Below, piece by piece: positions 17,257 to 25,410 of a stretch of DNA of 64,000 bases. Made by a program: the position numbers and the translations under genes. The notes under the pieces are model-generated. The model searched no databases, was not told where the DNA came from, and was given only the letters and a program-made list of their open reading frames with translations. Position 1 is the stretch's first letter. Each line of letters starts with the position of its first letter. The DNA comes from Flavobacterium caeni (GTDB taxonomy: Bacteria > Bacteroidota > Bacteroidia > Flavobacteriales > Flavobacteriaceae): contig NZ_FMVF01000003.1 in NCBI RefSeq assembly GCF_900101895.1, forward strand, positions 177,258 through 241,257, written 5' to 3'.

Positions 17257-18068
17257 GAATGGAACAATATAAAGTGTTTACGGTTCTCGGTCGCGGTGAA
17301 CGCATTGAACAGCTGCATGTAGCCGGTGTCGAACAACGCAACGTTCCGGATGTAGGTGTAAGCGATCGTATAGAACGCATCGTCCTTCGCAATATCGCCC
17401 AACAGCTCGAGCTTGAAATGCTCGGGGTTCAAGTTGAGTTGCTCGGCCGTAAACAGGATGTAGTAGATGAAATCCTCTGGCGTTCGGTATTCGAACGAAT
17501 TGAACAGCAACAGGTTTTGGTTTTGCACCACGACCACTTCAAAATGACTCGGCCTGAAATGTACGAACATCTTTTTTTCGTCGACGTTCTTTGACGCTTC
17601 GAGCAATTTTGAAACCAATACCGTATGGGCATGCCGGGCGGTGAATTCGCTGAAATGGTCGACCAAAAAATTGTTGATGTCGCCAAACGGGATGTACACA
17701 TTGTTCATGTGGTAGGCCGGGAGCTCGTCGTAGGTAAAAAAATCAGTTTCGAACACCTTGGTGTCATACTGTAGGTAGCTGCCCAAAAAGTGCTCATCGA
17801 ACAAAGCAGTCGGTACAAAACCCGAAAGGTTGCTGTTGTGCAGGATCAGGATTTCGTCGTATTTTTCGTTGAGTTCATGGTGGTTGCGCAACGCCGCGCC
17901 ATACGACTGCTCAACAGGTGCATTGGCTTGGTCAAACACAATGTCGCGAAACGACAAAACGCGTTGGTTGAGCGTATCGGACACGCAAAAAGACAAACCT
18001 TCGGGCGCGACCATCAGGGTCAGTTTTCGATAAACCTTTTCCGTAATGTTGGGGTTGTGTACGAGCAT
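17253..18068 (-). CDS. DUF3822 family protein
   Basis: A 271-residue cytosolic protein of the DUF3822 family, typical of Bacteroidota and usually next to rsmD as here. Landmarks are an N-terminal LSFCVSDTLNQRVLSF strand pair, then a central HAHTVLVSKLLEASK and HFRPSHFEVVVVQNQNLLLFNSFEY. The paired beta-sheet layout resembles an actin-like ATPase fold, but no clear phosphate loop is visible. It is the first gene of the DUF3822-rsmD operon. An exact TAnnTTTG box sits 4 bp before its ATG, suggesting a leaderless message. Function unknown. Confidence 0.85.
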   Translation of the reverse strand: MLVHNPNITEKVYRKLTLMVAPEGLSFCVSDTLNQRVLSFRDIVFDQANAPVEQSYGAALRNHHELNEKYDEILILHNSNLSGFVPTALFDEHFLGSYLQYDTKVFETDFFTYDELPAYHMNNVYIPFGDINNFLVDHFSEFTARHAHTVLVSKLLEASKNVDEKKMFVHFRPSHFEVVVVQNQNLLLFNSFEYRTPEDFIYYILFTAEQLNLNPEHFKLELLGDIAKDDAFYTIAYTYIRNVALFDTGYMQLFNAFTATENRKHFILFHS

Positions 18069-18072
18069 GAAG

Positions 18073-18080
18073 CAAACTTA
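18073..18080 (-). promoter_or_regulatory. DUF3822-rsmD promoter -7 box (leaderless geometry)
   Basis: Minus-strand TAAGTTTG matches TAnnTTTG exactly and ends 4 nt before the ATG at 18068. Using the rnpB ruler the transcript would start at the A of the ATG. Confidence 0.5.
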
Positions 18081-18248
18081 CCAATTTTTGGGTGTCGGTA
18101 AAAATTTATTTTGGGTTTGGCCGTCGGGGTTCTTTGGGATCCGGATTGATTCGATAGTCGTACCGCCCAAGTTCCCCATACCACTACATTCGTTAAAGAT
18201 CACAACTTGCAATGGCCATAGCTTTTGGTTTTTCCGCTAGTTTTTTTT

Positions 18249-18370
18249 GTGTCAACTTCCTATAAAATAGCTGTTTTGACACATTCTACTTTTGTTGTGA
18301 AAAATCTGTTGCGAAAAAATCACAACAGATTTTTTACAACAGATTTACAAAAACTTCCTTTTAAAGAAGT
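18249..18370 (+). repeat. Structured intergenic element, copy A
   Basis: Three inverted repeats in series. Stem 1: GTGTCAA (18249-18255) with TTGACAC (18276-18282), 20 nt apart. Stem 2: a long imperfect hairpin, arms about 18292-18313 and 18320-18343, built from AAATCTGTTG and CAACAGATTT units around an A-rich loop. Stem 3: ACTTC (18353-18357) with GAAGT (18366-18370) around CTTTTAAA. The same architecture, with different but still complementary stems 1 and 3, occurs at 50769-50892. It lies in the 624 bp divergent gap between DUF3822 and the RecD-like helicase. The rest of that gap (18371-18692) has no convincing gene. Confidence 0.75.
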
Positions 18371-18692
18371 CATTCAACCATTTCCTTGGCCGAAAAACTT
18401 GCAAAAGGCCTGGCAAAATGTCCTTGATTTATTTTGTAGAAATTATCGAATTGCAGTTTTTTACTTCGTACAGTTCGCCCTTTGGGCTCGGGTCTGTAAG
18501 GATCATATCGTCAAAAAAAGTATCTTGATGCCAGGGAAGGGGGCATTGGAAGTATACCCCAACGAAATATAAAAATACCATGCAAGCAGAAAATCTGTAC
18601 ATTTTGTTAAAACTGCATCATCGTTGGCTTACCAATCAAAAAGCTTTTCCCGACTGCCAAACTTTCCGTAATTTGCGGCCTTAACCACCGCC

Positions 18693-20114
18693 ATGATTTC
18701 CCAGGATTTTTACCGCATTCTCAAACAGCAATTCCCTTTTGAACCAACACAAAAGCAGGATTTGTTTTTCCAGAAGATCGCGCATTTCGTCACCAATTTC
18801 AAAACCGACGAAATTTTTGTACTCAAAGGTTACGCGGGTACGGGAAAAACCACCGTGATCTCGACCTTGGTGGGCAGTTTGCCGCAAATCCAGATGAAGT
18901 CGGTGTTGCTTGCACCCACGGGCAGGGCGGCCAAGGTCATCGCCAATTACTCGAAAAAGCAAGCGCTCACGATCCACAAGAAAATCTATTTCCCCAAAAA
19001 AAGTGGCGGCGGGGTGTCTTTCAGCCTGATGCCCAACAAACACAAACACACGATTTTTATCGTCGATGAGGCGTCGATGATTTCCGACCGCGATTCCGAT
19101 TCGAAAATGTATGCCAACGGTTCGCTGCTCGACGATTTGATTTCGTATGTGTACTCTGGGCAAAACTGCAAATTGGTGCTCATTGGCGACACTGCACAGC
19201 TCCCGCCCGTGAACCTCGACATCAGCCCGGCGCTCGAGATCGATACGCTCGAACGCCAATACGACAAACATGTCGACCACATCGAGCTCGACGAGGTCAT
19301 GCGCCAGGAAGAAGATTCGGGCATTTTGTTCAATGCGACCGAAATGCGCGAGTTGCTCAAGGACGAGTTTATTGCTGATTTTCAATTCGATGTCAAGCCT
19401 TTTGCCGATATCATACGGCTCGTAGACGGCTACGACATCCAGGACGCCATCCACACGGCCTACTCGAACTACAGCATCGAGGACACGGCGTTCATCGTAC
19501 GCTCGAACAAACGCGCCAATGCCTACAACCAGCAAATCAGGTCGCGCATCCTGGACAAGGAAAGCGAACTGTCGGCAGGCGATTTTTTGATGGTGGTCAA
19601 GAACAATTATTTTTGGCTCAAGGACAGCGATACGGCGGGGTTCATCGCCAACGGCGACATCGTCGAGGTGCTCGAGATTTTCGGGATCATGGAACTGTAC
19701 GGGTTTCAATTCGCCAAGGTCAAGATCAGGATGGTCGATTACCCCGAGCAACGGCCGTTTGAAACCGTTTTGTTGCTCGACACCATCTCGAGCGAGTCGC
19801 CTTCGCTCGGTTACGAAGATGCCAACCGGCTTTACGAAGAGGTCATGCTCGACTACCAGGACGAGCCCAACAAATACAAACGATTCCAGAAAGTCAAGGA
19901 GAATGAATACTTTAATGCATTGCAGGTAAAGTTCTCGTATGCAATTACTTGTCACAAGTCGCAAGGAGGTCAATGGAATACCGTTTTTGTCGAGCAACCG
20001 TATTTGCCCGATGGCATCGACCGCGACTATATCCGCTGGTTGTACACAGCCGTGACGCGTGCTAAGGAAAAGTTGTATTTGATTGGTTTCAAGGATGAGA
20101 ATTTTGTTGAATAA
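18693..20114 (+). CDS. RecD-like SF1 DNA helicase / ATP-dependent exonuclease subunit
   Basis: A 473-residue superfamily 1B helicase resembling Dda/RecD, translocating on single-stranded DNA in recombination or repair. Walker A is GYAGTGKTT near residue 47 and motif Ia LAPTGRAAKV is near 71. Walker B is IFIVDEASM near 122, followed by motif III LIGDTAQLPPV. The C-terminal UvrD_C_2-like part has SYAITCHKSQGGQW and YTAVTRAKEKLYLIG. It lacks RecD's N-terminal domain, so it is a stand-alone form common in Bacteroidota. A TAATTTGC box at 18669 lies 16 bp before the ATG. kdsB follows after an inverted repeat. Confidence 0.88.
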   Translation: MISQDFYRILKQQFPFEPTQKQDLFFQKIAHFVTNFKTDEIFVLKGYAGTGKTTVISTLVGSLPQIQMKSVLLAPTGRAAKVIANYSKKQALTIHKKIYFPKKSGGGVSFSLMPNKHKHTIFIVDEASMISDRDSDSKMYANGSLLDDLISYVYSGQNCKLVLIGDTAQLPPVNLDISPALEIDTLERQYDKHVDHIELDEVMRQEEDSGILFNATEMRELLKDEFIADFQFDVKPFADIIRLVDGYDIQDAIHTAYSNYSIEDTAFIVRSNKRANAYNQQIRSRILDKESELSAGDFLMVVKNNYFWLKDSDTAGFIANGDIVEVLEIFGIMELYGFQFAKVKIRMVDYPEQRPFETVLLLDTISSESPSLGYEDANRLYEEVMLDYQDEPNKYKRFQKVKENEYFNALQVKFSYAITCHKSQGGQWNTVFVEQPYLPDGIDRDYIRWLYTAVTRAKEKLYLIGFKDENFVE

Positions 20115-20120
20115 TGTTTG

Positions 20121-20188
20121 GGGTCTAAGGTTTAAAGTTTACGCCCGAACGCTTAACTTTGAATGTTGAACTTTTTTAAACCTGACCC
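20121..20188. repeat. Inverted repeat between helicase gene and kdsB
   Basis: Left arm GGGTCTAAGGTTTAAAGTT (20121-20139) and right arm AACTTTTTTAAACCTGACCC (20169-20188) are near-perfect reverse complements with small bulges and a loop of about 29 nt. The right arm ends exactly before the kdsB TTG start codon. Confidence 0.7.
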
Positions 20189-20914
20189 TTGAAAATCATC
20201 GCCGTCATTCCCGCCCGTTACGCCTCGACGCGTTTTCCCGCCAAACTGATGCAAGACCTGTGCGGCAAAACCGTCATCAGACGCACCTATGAATCGGCTG
20301 TCAACACCGGCTTGTTTCACGATGTTTTTGTCGTGACCGATTCGCTGCTGATCTACGACGAAATCATCTCCAACGGCGGCAAGGCCATCATGAGTGTCAA
20401 GGAGCACGAGTCGGGCAGCGACCGTATTGCCGAGGCCGTGCAAAACCTCGAGGTCGACATTGTGGTCAACGTGCAGGGCGACGAACCTTTTATTGACAAG
20501 GAACCGCTCGCGCGCGTGATCGAAACGTTTCGCGACGACGTAGAGGGCAGGGTAGACTTGGCTTCGCTGATGGTCGAGATCACCGACGAGGCCGAAATCA
20601 ACAATCCCAATATCGTCAAAGTGGTGACCGACCAGTATGGTTTTGCGTTGTATTTTTCAAGATCGGTGATTCCGTATGCGCGCGAAAAAAATGTGGGCGT
20701 ACGCTATTTCAGGCACATCGGCATCTATGCGTTCCGCAAACAGGCGCTCATGGATTTTTACCACCTGCCGATGAAATCGCTCGAAGCGTCCGAAAAACTA
20801 GAGCAATTGCGTTACCTTGAATTCGGCAAGCGCATCCGTATGGTCGAGACGACGCACGTGGGCGTGGGGATCGATACGCCGGAGGATTTGGAGAGGGCGC
20901 GGAGGATGTTTTAG
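20189..20914 (+). CDS. kdsB: 3-deoxy-manno-octulosonate cytidylyltransferase
   Basis: A 241-residue CMP-Kdo synthetase that activates Kdo with CTP for lipopolysaccharide core assembly. The N-terminal nucleotide-binding motif is [28 protein letters not shown] near residue 92 is the metal/nucleotide site and HIGIYAFRK is the Kdo-binding region. Length fits (E. coli 248). The start is TTG at 20189, which gives the family N-terminus [11 protein letters not shown]. The preceding inverted repeat ends at that codon, so the start may lie next to or inside a hairpin. It converges with the GH114-like gene across the heptamer repeat. Confidence 0.95.
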   Translation: MKIIAVIPARYASTRFPAKLMQDLCGKTVIRRTYESAVNTGLFHDVFVVTDSLLIYDEIISNGGKAIMSVKEHESGSDRIAEAVQNLEVDIVVNVQGDEPFIDKEPLARVIETFRDDVEGRVDLASLMVEITDEAEINNPNIVKVVTDQYGFALYFSRSVIPYAREKNVGVRYFRHIGIYAFRKQALMDFYHLPMKSLEASEKLEQLRYLEFGKRIRMVETTHVGVGIDTPEDLERARRMF

Positions 20915-20919
20915 GGAAT

Positions 20920-21160
20920 TTCAAATTCCAAATCCCAAATTCCAAGTACCAAATTCCAAATTCCATCCCGAAGCATCGGGACCAAATTCCAAATCCCAAA
21001 TCCCAAATTCCAAATTCCAAATCCCAAATTCCAAATCCCAAATTCCAAATTCCAAATTCCAAATTCCATCCCGAAGCATCGGGACCAAATCCCAAATCCC
21101 AAATTCCAAGTACCAAATTCCATCCCGAAGCATCGGGACCAAATTCCAATTCAATCCTTA
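20920..21160. repeat. Heptamer tandem repeat (CAAATTC/CAAATCC) with three CCCGAAGCATCGGG hairpins
   Basis: About 240 bp of degenerate 7-bp units reading CCAAATT or CCAAATC on the plus strand. Three identical palindromes CCCGAAGCATCGGG (stem CCCGA/TCGGG, loop AGCA) interrupt it at 20967-20980, 21070-21083 and 21124-21137. Because 7 is not a multiple of 3, all minus frames stay open and read the same WNLEFGI-type heptapeptide; that apparent ORF is an artefact. It sits between two convergent genes. Confidence 0.85.
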
Positions 21161-21180
21161 GATACGGTGGTTGTAGGTAA

Positions 21181-22116
21181 TTATTTGTTGTACAGGAAGT
21201 AGTAGGCTTCGACGTTGTCGAGGTATGCGCCGTCAAATCCGGCGTCGAGGATTTTTTTCATGTACGATTGGTCGTTGCCGTAAATGATCTTTTGCCATTC
21301 GGGATTCCAGTATTCGACATAAAATTCGTCGCGGTAGCCCTCGTATTTTTTCTTGATCCACTTGGGGTCGCCCACAATCCAGTTGCCGTCCCAATAATAG
21401 CGGAAGTTTTCGGCCGACCCGATGCTGATGTAGGCCAATACGATCCGTTTGCCGCCGTTGGCCTTGGTTTGCAGTTGTTTGATCTCGTCGGGTGTAAACG
21501 GCTTGGTGTGGAAGAACAAGTCGATAATGACCACGTCGTAATTCGTTTGCGCAATGTCCTTTAAATAGTAGAAACGCTGTTTGTAATTCGACGAATTGAT
21601 CAGGTACAAATAGTTCTTCGCATCGGCCAATTTGGTGATGTCGTTGGTATTTTCGTTGGTGATGGCGGGAATTTCCTTGTAGTCTTCATTGGCCGCCGAT
21701 CGCGGAAAGCACAAAAAATTCTCCTTTTCGTTTTGGGCGATGATCTCCTGCGTGGCGTCTTCCTTGGTAATCAGTTCCGACACCATTACTTTTTTTTGCG
21801 CCTGCAACTTTTGCAACATCCCAAGACGGTATTTGTCTACCTTGCCCTTTTCGTTGAAGAACAATTCCTCGATACCAAACCCGTCTATCGCATCCATATA
21901 GGTCTTGTTCACACCCGCGTCGGGATTGAGCTTGGTGAATGCGAGCTCGGCGCCGTTTTGCGGCACGACGATAAAATCAGGGTCGATGCCGCGCGCGTAC
22001 TTCGACAACCCCACCACAAAATCCTGCATCTTCAGGCCCGCGGTCACGGTTTTACTTTCCTTGGACGAAGAACAAAACAAAAACAGGCACGAAGCGGTAT
22101 AAAAGTATTTGCGCAT
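21181..22116 (-). CDS. GH114/TM1410-like glycosidase-fold lipoprotein
   Basis: A 311-residue exported protein, probably a lipoprotein (MRKYFYTASCLFLFCSSS). The C-terminal half matches the TM1410 / glycoside hydrolase 114 TIM-barrel family, related to endo-alpha-1,4-polygalactosaminidases. Landmarks are DVVIIDLFF, ISIGSAENFRYYW, YWNPEW and, near the end, AGFDGAYLDNVEAY, where the acidic residues are the likely catalytic site. The N-terminal half carries FVVGLSKYARGIDPDFIVVPQNG, the first barrel strands. Possible role in exopolysaccharide or cell-wall glycan turnover (inferred). A TAnnTTTG box lies 16 bp before the ATG. Confidence 0.8.
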   Translation of the reverse strand: MRKYFYTASCLFLFCSSSKESKTVTAGLKMQDFVVGLSKYARGIDPDFIVVPQNGAELAFTKLNPDAGVNKTYMDAIDGFGIEELFFNEKGKVDKYRLGMLQKLQAQKKVMVSELITKEDATQEIIAQNEKENFLCFPRSAANEDYKEIPAITNENTNDITKLADAKNYLYLINSSNYKQRFYYLKDIAQTNYDVVIIDLFFHTKPFTPDEIKQLQTKANGGKRIVLAYISIGSAENFRYYWDGNWIVGDPKWIKKKYEGYRDEFYVEYWNPEWQKIIYGNDQSYMKKILDAGFDGAYLDNVEAYYFLYNK

Positions 22117-22132
22117 AATTCGGTATATCGCA

Positions 22133-22140
22133 CAAAATTA
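22133..22140 (-). promoter_or_regulatory. Promoter -7 box of GH114-like gene
   Basis: Minus-strand TAATTTTG matches TAnnTTTG exactly, 16 bp before the ATG at 22116, a normal spacing in this window. Confidence 0.5.
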
Positions 22141-22200
22141 GATTTTATTTGGAAAGGAGTTGCCAATAAACCGATAAAATTAAAGGCAACAAATTGACGC

Positions 22201-22866
22201 TCAGGATTGCTTTTGCACCAAGATCAATTCGTTGTGCGATTCGGTGCGCGGCAACTGCTTGACGTGGAACAGCGCGGGGTTAAATTTGCCCACATATTTG
22301 GCGTTGCGCGCCTCGTGCTCGGGCGTCAGGATCATGGTGTTGAACAACAAAAATCCACCTGGCAGCAGCAAATCGCCGAGCCGCTGGGCGAAAAACTTCT
22401 CGAACAAAAAGTTGGGCATGACCGTGTCCTGGAAAATATCGACGATAATCAAATCGTAGCGTTCGCGCGTACGCAAGGCAAATTCGAATGCGTCGTCTAT
22501 GACGATCTCGAGGTTCGGGATCTTGTCGAGGCCAAAATGCGTTTGCGCAAGCTGGATCACGTCGCGGTCGATCTCTACACCCGTGATCCTGCCGCCGAAT
22601 TTCACTTCGTCGACGAGCGTCTTGACCACGCTGCCGCCTGCCACGCCCAAGACCAAGATGTGGTCCATCGCGACGACTTTCTCGAAACCGATTGCCTTGA
22701 GTCCTTTGCGCAATACGCGTTGCAGCGAGCCGTAAGAATAATTGGTGTTGGCCGAATCGAGTACGAGCTGGCCATTGTTCCAACTCACTTCCAACGATTT
22801 GCTCCACGCCGATTTGCGTTTGTAGATGTTGATCGGTACCAGGTAACTCATCAGTTTTTGCAGCAT
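22201..22866 (-). CDS. Spermidine-synthase-like SAM-dependent methyltransferase-fold protein
   Basis: A protein of about 221 residues with the spermidine synthase / Rossmann fold. Motifs: NTNYSYGSLQRVLRKGL, then ILVLGVAGGSVVKTL (SAM-binding glycine loop), ITGVEIDRDVIQLA (acidic strand 2 end), and YDLIIVDIFQDTVMP. It lacks the N-terminal beta domain and the Tyr/Asp set of true aminopropyltransferases, so the substrate is uncertain. The open frame extends to 22926, but a TATCTTGG promoter-like box at 22904-22911 lies inside that extension, so the start is placed at MLQKLMSYL (22866). Confidence 0.75.
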   Translation of the reverse strand: MLQKLMSYLVPINIYKRKSAWSKSLEVSWNNGQLVLDSANTNYSYGSLQRVLRKGLKAIGFEKVVAMDHILVLGVAGGSVVKTLVDEVKFGGRITGVEIDRDVIQLAQTHFGLDKIPNLEIVIDDAFEFALRTRERYDLIIVDIFQDTVMPNFLFEKFFAQRLGDLLLPGGFLLFNTMILTPEHEARNAKYVGKFNPALFHVKQLPRTESHNELILVQKQS

Positions 22867-22954
22867 CGGGCGGAATTCGTAGTTTAGTTGCAGCGTTGCC
22901 TTCCCAAGATACGAAATTAGGGTCAAAGGCGCGCCAAAAGTAAGCGAATAACGC

Positions 22955-22962
22955 TATTTTTA
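22955..22962 (+). promoter_or_regulatory. Promoter-like -7 box of acyltransferase gene
   Basis: TATTTTTA matches TAnnTTTG at 7 of 8 positions (last base A), 15 bp before the ATG at 22978. Confidence 0.35.
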
Positions 22963-22977
22963 CGTAAATATTTTGAC

Positions 22978-23559
22978 ATGAAAAGACGATGGTACCGGTT
23001 GATCTTCGGGAAGCTGATGGGCTGGCGCATCACCGGTGCGTTCGATCCGGGTGTCAAGAAGTGCGTGATCATGGTGTTGCCGCACACGAGCTGGCATGAC
23101 TTTTATATCGGGCTGTTCGCGCGCGGTATCATCGGTTTAGAGATGCATTATGTGGCCAAGAAAGAGCTGTTCGTGTTTCCCTTTGGGGTTTATTTCAGGT
23201 GGATGGGCGGTGCGCCGCTCGATCGATCGGGCAACCAAAACAAAGTCGATGCGATTGCCGATATCTTCAAAAAGCGCGACGTGTTCCGTATGGCCATCGC
23301 CCCCGAAGGCACGCGTAAGAAAGTGACCGAACTCAAATCGGGTTTTTACTATATCGCTCTAAAGGCGGGCGTTCCGATTGTTCCCGTAGCTTTTGACTAC
23401 GGTCGCAAACAGGTCGTGGTGGGCGATTACCTGTACCCGTCTGGAGATTATGCGAACGATTTGGCCGTGTTGTTGCCTACTTTCGTCGGCGTGCGCGGCC
23501 GATGTCCCGATCAGGGGTTCGACGTTGCGCAATTTCTCGCACAGGGAGCCGTTGCATAG
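22978..23559 (+). CDS. 1-acyl-sn-glycerol-3-phosphate acyltransferase family protein (PlsC-like)
   Basis: A 193-residue membrane-associated acyltransferase likely acting on lysophospholipids or a related lipid acceptor. The HX4D catalytic motif is PHTSWHDF near residue 36, GGAPLDRS is the block II region and APEGTRKK near 112 is the acceptor-phosphate motif. PIVPVAFDYG is block IV. The last residues (VRGRCPDQGFDVAQFLAQ) read past the usual GF end, adding a short hydrophilic tail. The start ATG at 22978 follows a promoter-like box and is divergent from the spermidine-synthase-like gene. Confidence 0.82.
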   Translation: MKRRWYRLIFGKLMGWRITGAFDPGVKKCVIMVLPHTSWHDFYIGLFARGIIGLEMHYVAKKELFVFPFGVYFRWMGGAPLDRSGNQNKVDAIADIFKKRDVFRMAIAPEGTRKKVTELKSGFYYIALKAGVPIVPVAFDYGRKQVVVGDYLYPSGDYANDLAVLLPTFVGVRGRCPDQGFDVAQFLAQGAVA

Positions 23560-23603
23560 AGCTGAAAGGGCTCAACGTCTTTCGCGTGCTTTGTTTTAAT
23601 CGT

Positions 23604-23611
23604 TATTTTTG
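23604..23611 (+). promoter_or_regulatory. Promoter -7 box of M14 peptidase gene
   Basis: TATTTTTG matches TAnnTTTG exactly, 18 bp before ATG 23630. It overlaps the alternative TTG start at 23609 and so argues against it. Confidence 0.55.
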
Positions 23612-23629
23612 TATCAAAACGACCCACCC

Positions 23630-24787
23630 ATGGAATTCGCGAAATTATTTGAGCAATACCGCATCCCGCATCTTTCGGGACGGTACGTGACCCTGAACCA
23701 CATCGAGCCGTTGCTCGCCGAGCGCAATACAAACAATCAGTTGCAGGTGCTGGGCCAATCGGTGCAAGGAAGGCCGGTATACGCCTATACGATCGGCACC
23801 GGAAAAATCCGGATACTGATGTGGTCGCAAATGCACGGCAACGAAAGCACCACCACCAAGGCGCTTATGGATTTCCTGAACCTGTTGCATTCGGGCACAG
23901 AGCTGGCCGATAACCTGTTGCGCGATTTTACGTTTTGTTGCCTGCCGATGGTCAACCCCGACGGTGCCGAGGTTTGGACACGTGAAAATGCCAACGGTGT
24001 AGACCTTAACCGCGATGCGTTCCATCGTTCGCAGCCCGAAAGCCAGTTGCTGCGCAAGATTTTCGAGGATTTCAAACCCGATTGTTGCTACAACCTGCAC
24101 GACCAGCGCACGATTTTTGGCGCAGGCGATACGGGAAAACCTGCGACGGTTTCGTTCTTGGCGCCGTCGTTCAACGAGGAGCGGCACATCCACCATGCGC
24201 GCGCCAGGGCGGTGGGCGTCATCGCGGCCATGAATGAGGAAATCCAGCGGCATATTCCGGGGCAAGTAGGGCGTTTCGACGATACGTTCAACATCAATTG
24301 TGTGGGCGACACGTTCCAGCTCCTGAATGTACCCACTGTGTTGATCGAGGGGGGTCATTATCCGAACGATTACGCGCGTGACGTGACCCGAAAATACATC
24401 TTTATCGCACTTTTGTCGGGTTTCGAATTTCTCAACGAAAACGTTATAGTTAGCAATGGTTTGCAAGAATATTTGAATATTCCTCAAAATAAGATATGTT
24501 TTTTTGATTTTGTTTATAAAAACGTCAAGATAAATTATGAAGATTCCGAAATAATTACGAATTTTGCTGCTCAGTTCAAGGAAGAATTGTCCGACGGCAA
24601 GCTGGTTTTTAACGCGTATGTCGCGAAAATAGGCGGGTTGGACGATTTCTTCGGACATGTTGAATGGGATGCAAAAGAAGCGGTTTTGTACGCCGGCGGC
24701 GATAGCAATATTATCGAAGTTGACCAAAAAGCCGATTTTAATTTAGGAAAAAATGTTAAAGTTGTAAATGGAATTGTAGAAAATTAA
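23630..24787 (+). CDS. M14 family zinc carboxypeptidase-like protein
   Basis: A 385-residue zinc metallopeptidase-like protein. The zinc motif MHGNES near residue 69 supplies His and Glu. VNPDGAEVWTRENANGVDLNRD carries the substrate-binding Asn/Arg; it is followed by a third ligand His in CYNLHDQR and a candidate catalytic Glu in VLIEGGHYPND. No signal peptide is visible, so it appears cytosolic, unlike classic digestive carboxypeptidases. A C-terminal region of about 120 residues (from ~265) is an extra beta-rich segment with lower GC than the catalytic part. The start MEFAKLF is preferred over a TTG seven codons upstream because a promoter box overlaps the latter. The substrate, possibly a peptidoglycan peptide, is inferred. 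Confidence 0.85.
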   Translation: MEFAKLFEQYRIPHLSGRYVTLNHIEPLLAERNTNNQLQVLGQSVQGRPVYAYTIGTGKIRILMWSQMHGNESTTTKALMDFLNLLHSGTELADNLLRDFTFCCLPMVNPDGAEVWTRENANGVDLNRDAFHRSQPESQLLRKIFEDFKPDCCYNLHDQRTIFGAGDTGKPATVSFLAPSFNEERHIHHARARAVGVIAAMNEEIQRHIPGQVGRFDDTFNINCVGDTFQLLNVPTVLIEGGHYPNDYARDVTRKYIFIALLSGFEFLNENVIVSNGLQEYLNIPQNKICFFDFVYKNVKINYEDSEIITNFAAQFKEELSDGKLVFNAYVAKIGGLDDFFGHVEWDAKEAVLYAGGDSNIIEVDQKADFNLGKNVKVVNGIVEN

Positions 24788-24859
24788 CAATTTAACAGTA
24801 TTTCATAAATTTTTATATTTCTTTTGCTTTTAATAAAACACACAAATTAAAACACATTT

Positions 24860-25339
24860 ATGAGCAAGTTTCGTTTAGATGAAGTCGACCATCAAATTTT
24901 GGACATGTTGATCGACAACACCCGGGTTCCTTTTACAGACATCGCCAAAAAATTGCTGATTTCTGCCGGTACCGTTCACGTGAGGGTAAAAAAGATGGAG
25001 GACGCGGGCATCATCATGGGCTCGTCTTTGACACTCGACTATGAAAAACTCGGCTATTCGTTTATCGCTTATGTCGGGGTTTTCCTGAACAATACTTCTC
25101 AGACCAAGTTCGTACTCGAACGCATCAACGAAATTCCGTTCGTGACCGTTGCGCACGTGACCACGGGCAAGTTCAACATCTTTTGTAAGATCCGTGCCAA
25201 GGACACCAAGCACGCCAAGGACGTCATTTTCATGATCGACGACATCGAAGGCGTGTACCGCACCGAAACGATGATCTCGCTCGAAGAAAGCATCAACGAC
25301 AAAAAACGACTGATGCACACGATCTTCAAGAACATGTAA
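24860..25339 (+). CDS. Lrp/AsnC family transcriptional regulator
   Basis: A 159-residue regulator. The N-terminal winged helix (residues 6-55, DEVDHQILDMLIDNTRVPFTDIAKKL split with recognition helix SAGTVHVRVKKMED) binds DNA. The C-terminal RAM domain (about 70-150) has the alpha/beta fold for effector binding and octamer assembly, with TTGKFNIFCKIRAKD and MISLEESIN. Length is standard. It has its own intergenic region and a strong terminator, so it is monocistronic. The ligand is unknown, possibly an amino acid. Confidence 0.92.
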   Translation: MSKFRLDEVDHQILDMLIDNTRVPFTDIAKKLLISAGTVHVRVKKMEDAGIIMGSSLTLDYEKLGYSFIAYVGVFLNNTSQTKFVLERINEIPFVTVAHVTTGKFNIFCKIRAKDTKHAKDVIFMIDDIEGVYRTETMISLEESINDKKRLMHTIFKNM

Positions 25340-25358
25340 TCTGTCGAAACAATATGTA

Positions 25359-25387
25359 AAACCCAAGTGAACGCTTGGGTTTTTTTA
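25359..25387 (+). terminator. Rho-independent terminator after Lrp gene
   Basis: Stem AACCCAAG/CTTGGGTT with loop TGAACG followed by a T-run; it ends just upstream of ppc. Confidence 0.85.
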
Positions 25388-25410
25388 TTATCTTAAACCA
25401 AAAATTGCCG

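Noticed and set aside
18225..18572. 115-codon plus frame
   Set aside because: Spans structured element A; no domain, no promoter and a random-looking Phe/Lys-rich sequence.
20748..21236. 162-codon minus frame rich in WNLEFGI
   Set aside because: Produced by the heptamer repeat, which leaves all minus frames open; overlaps the end of kdsB.
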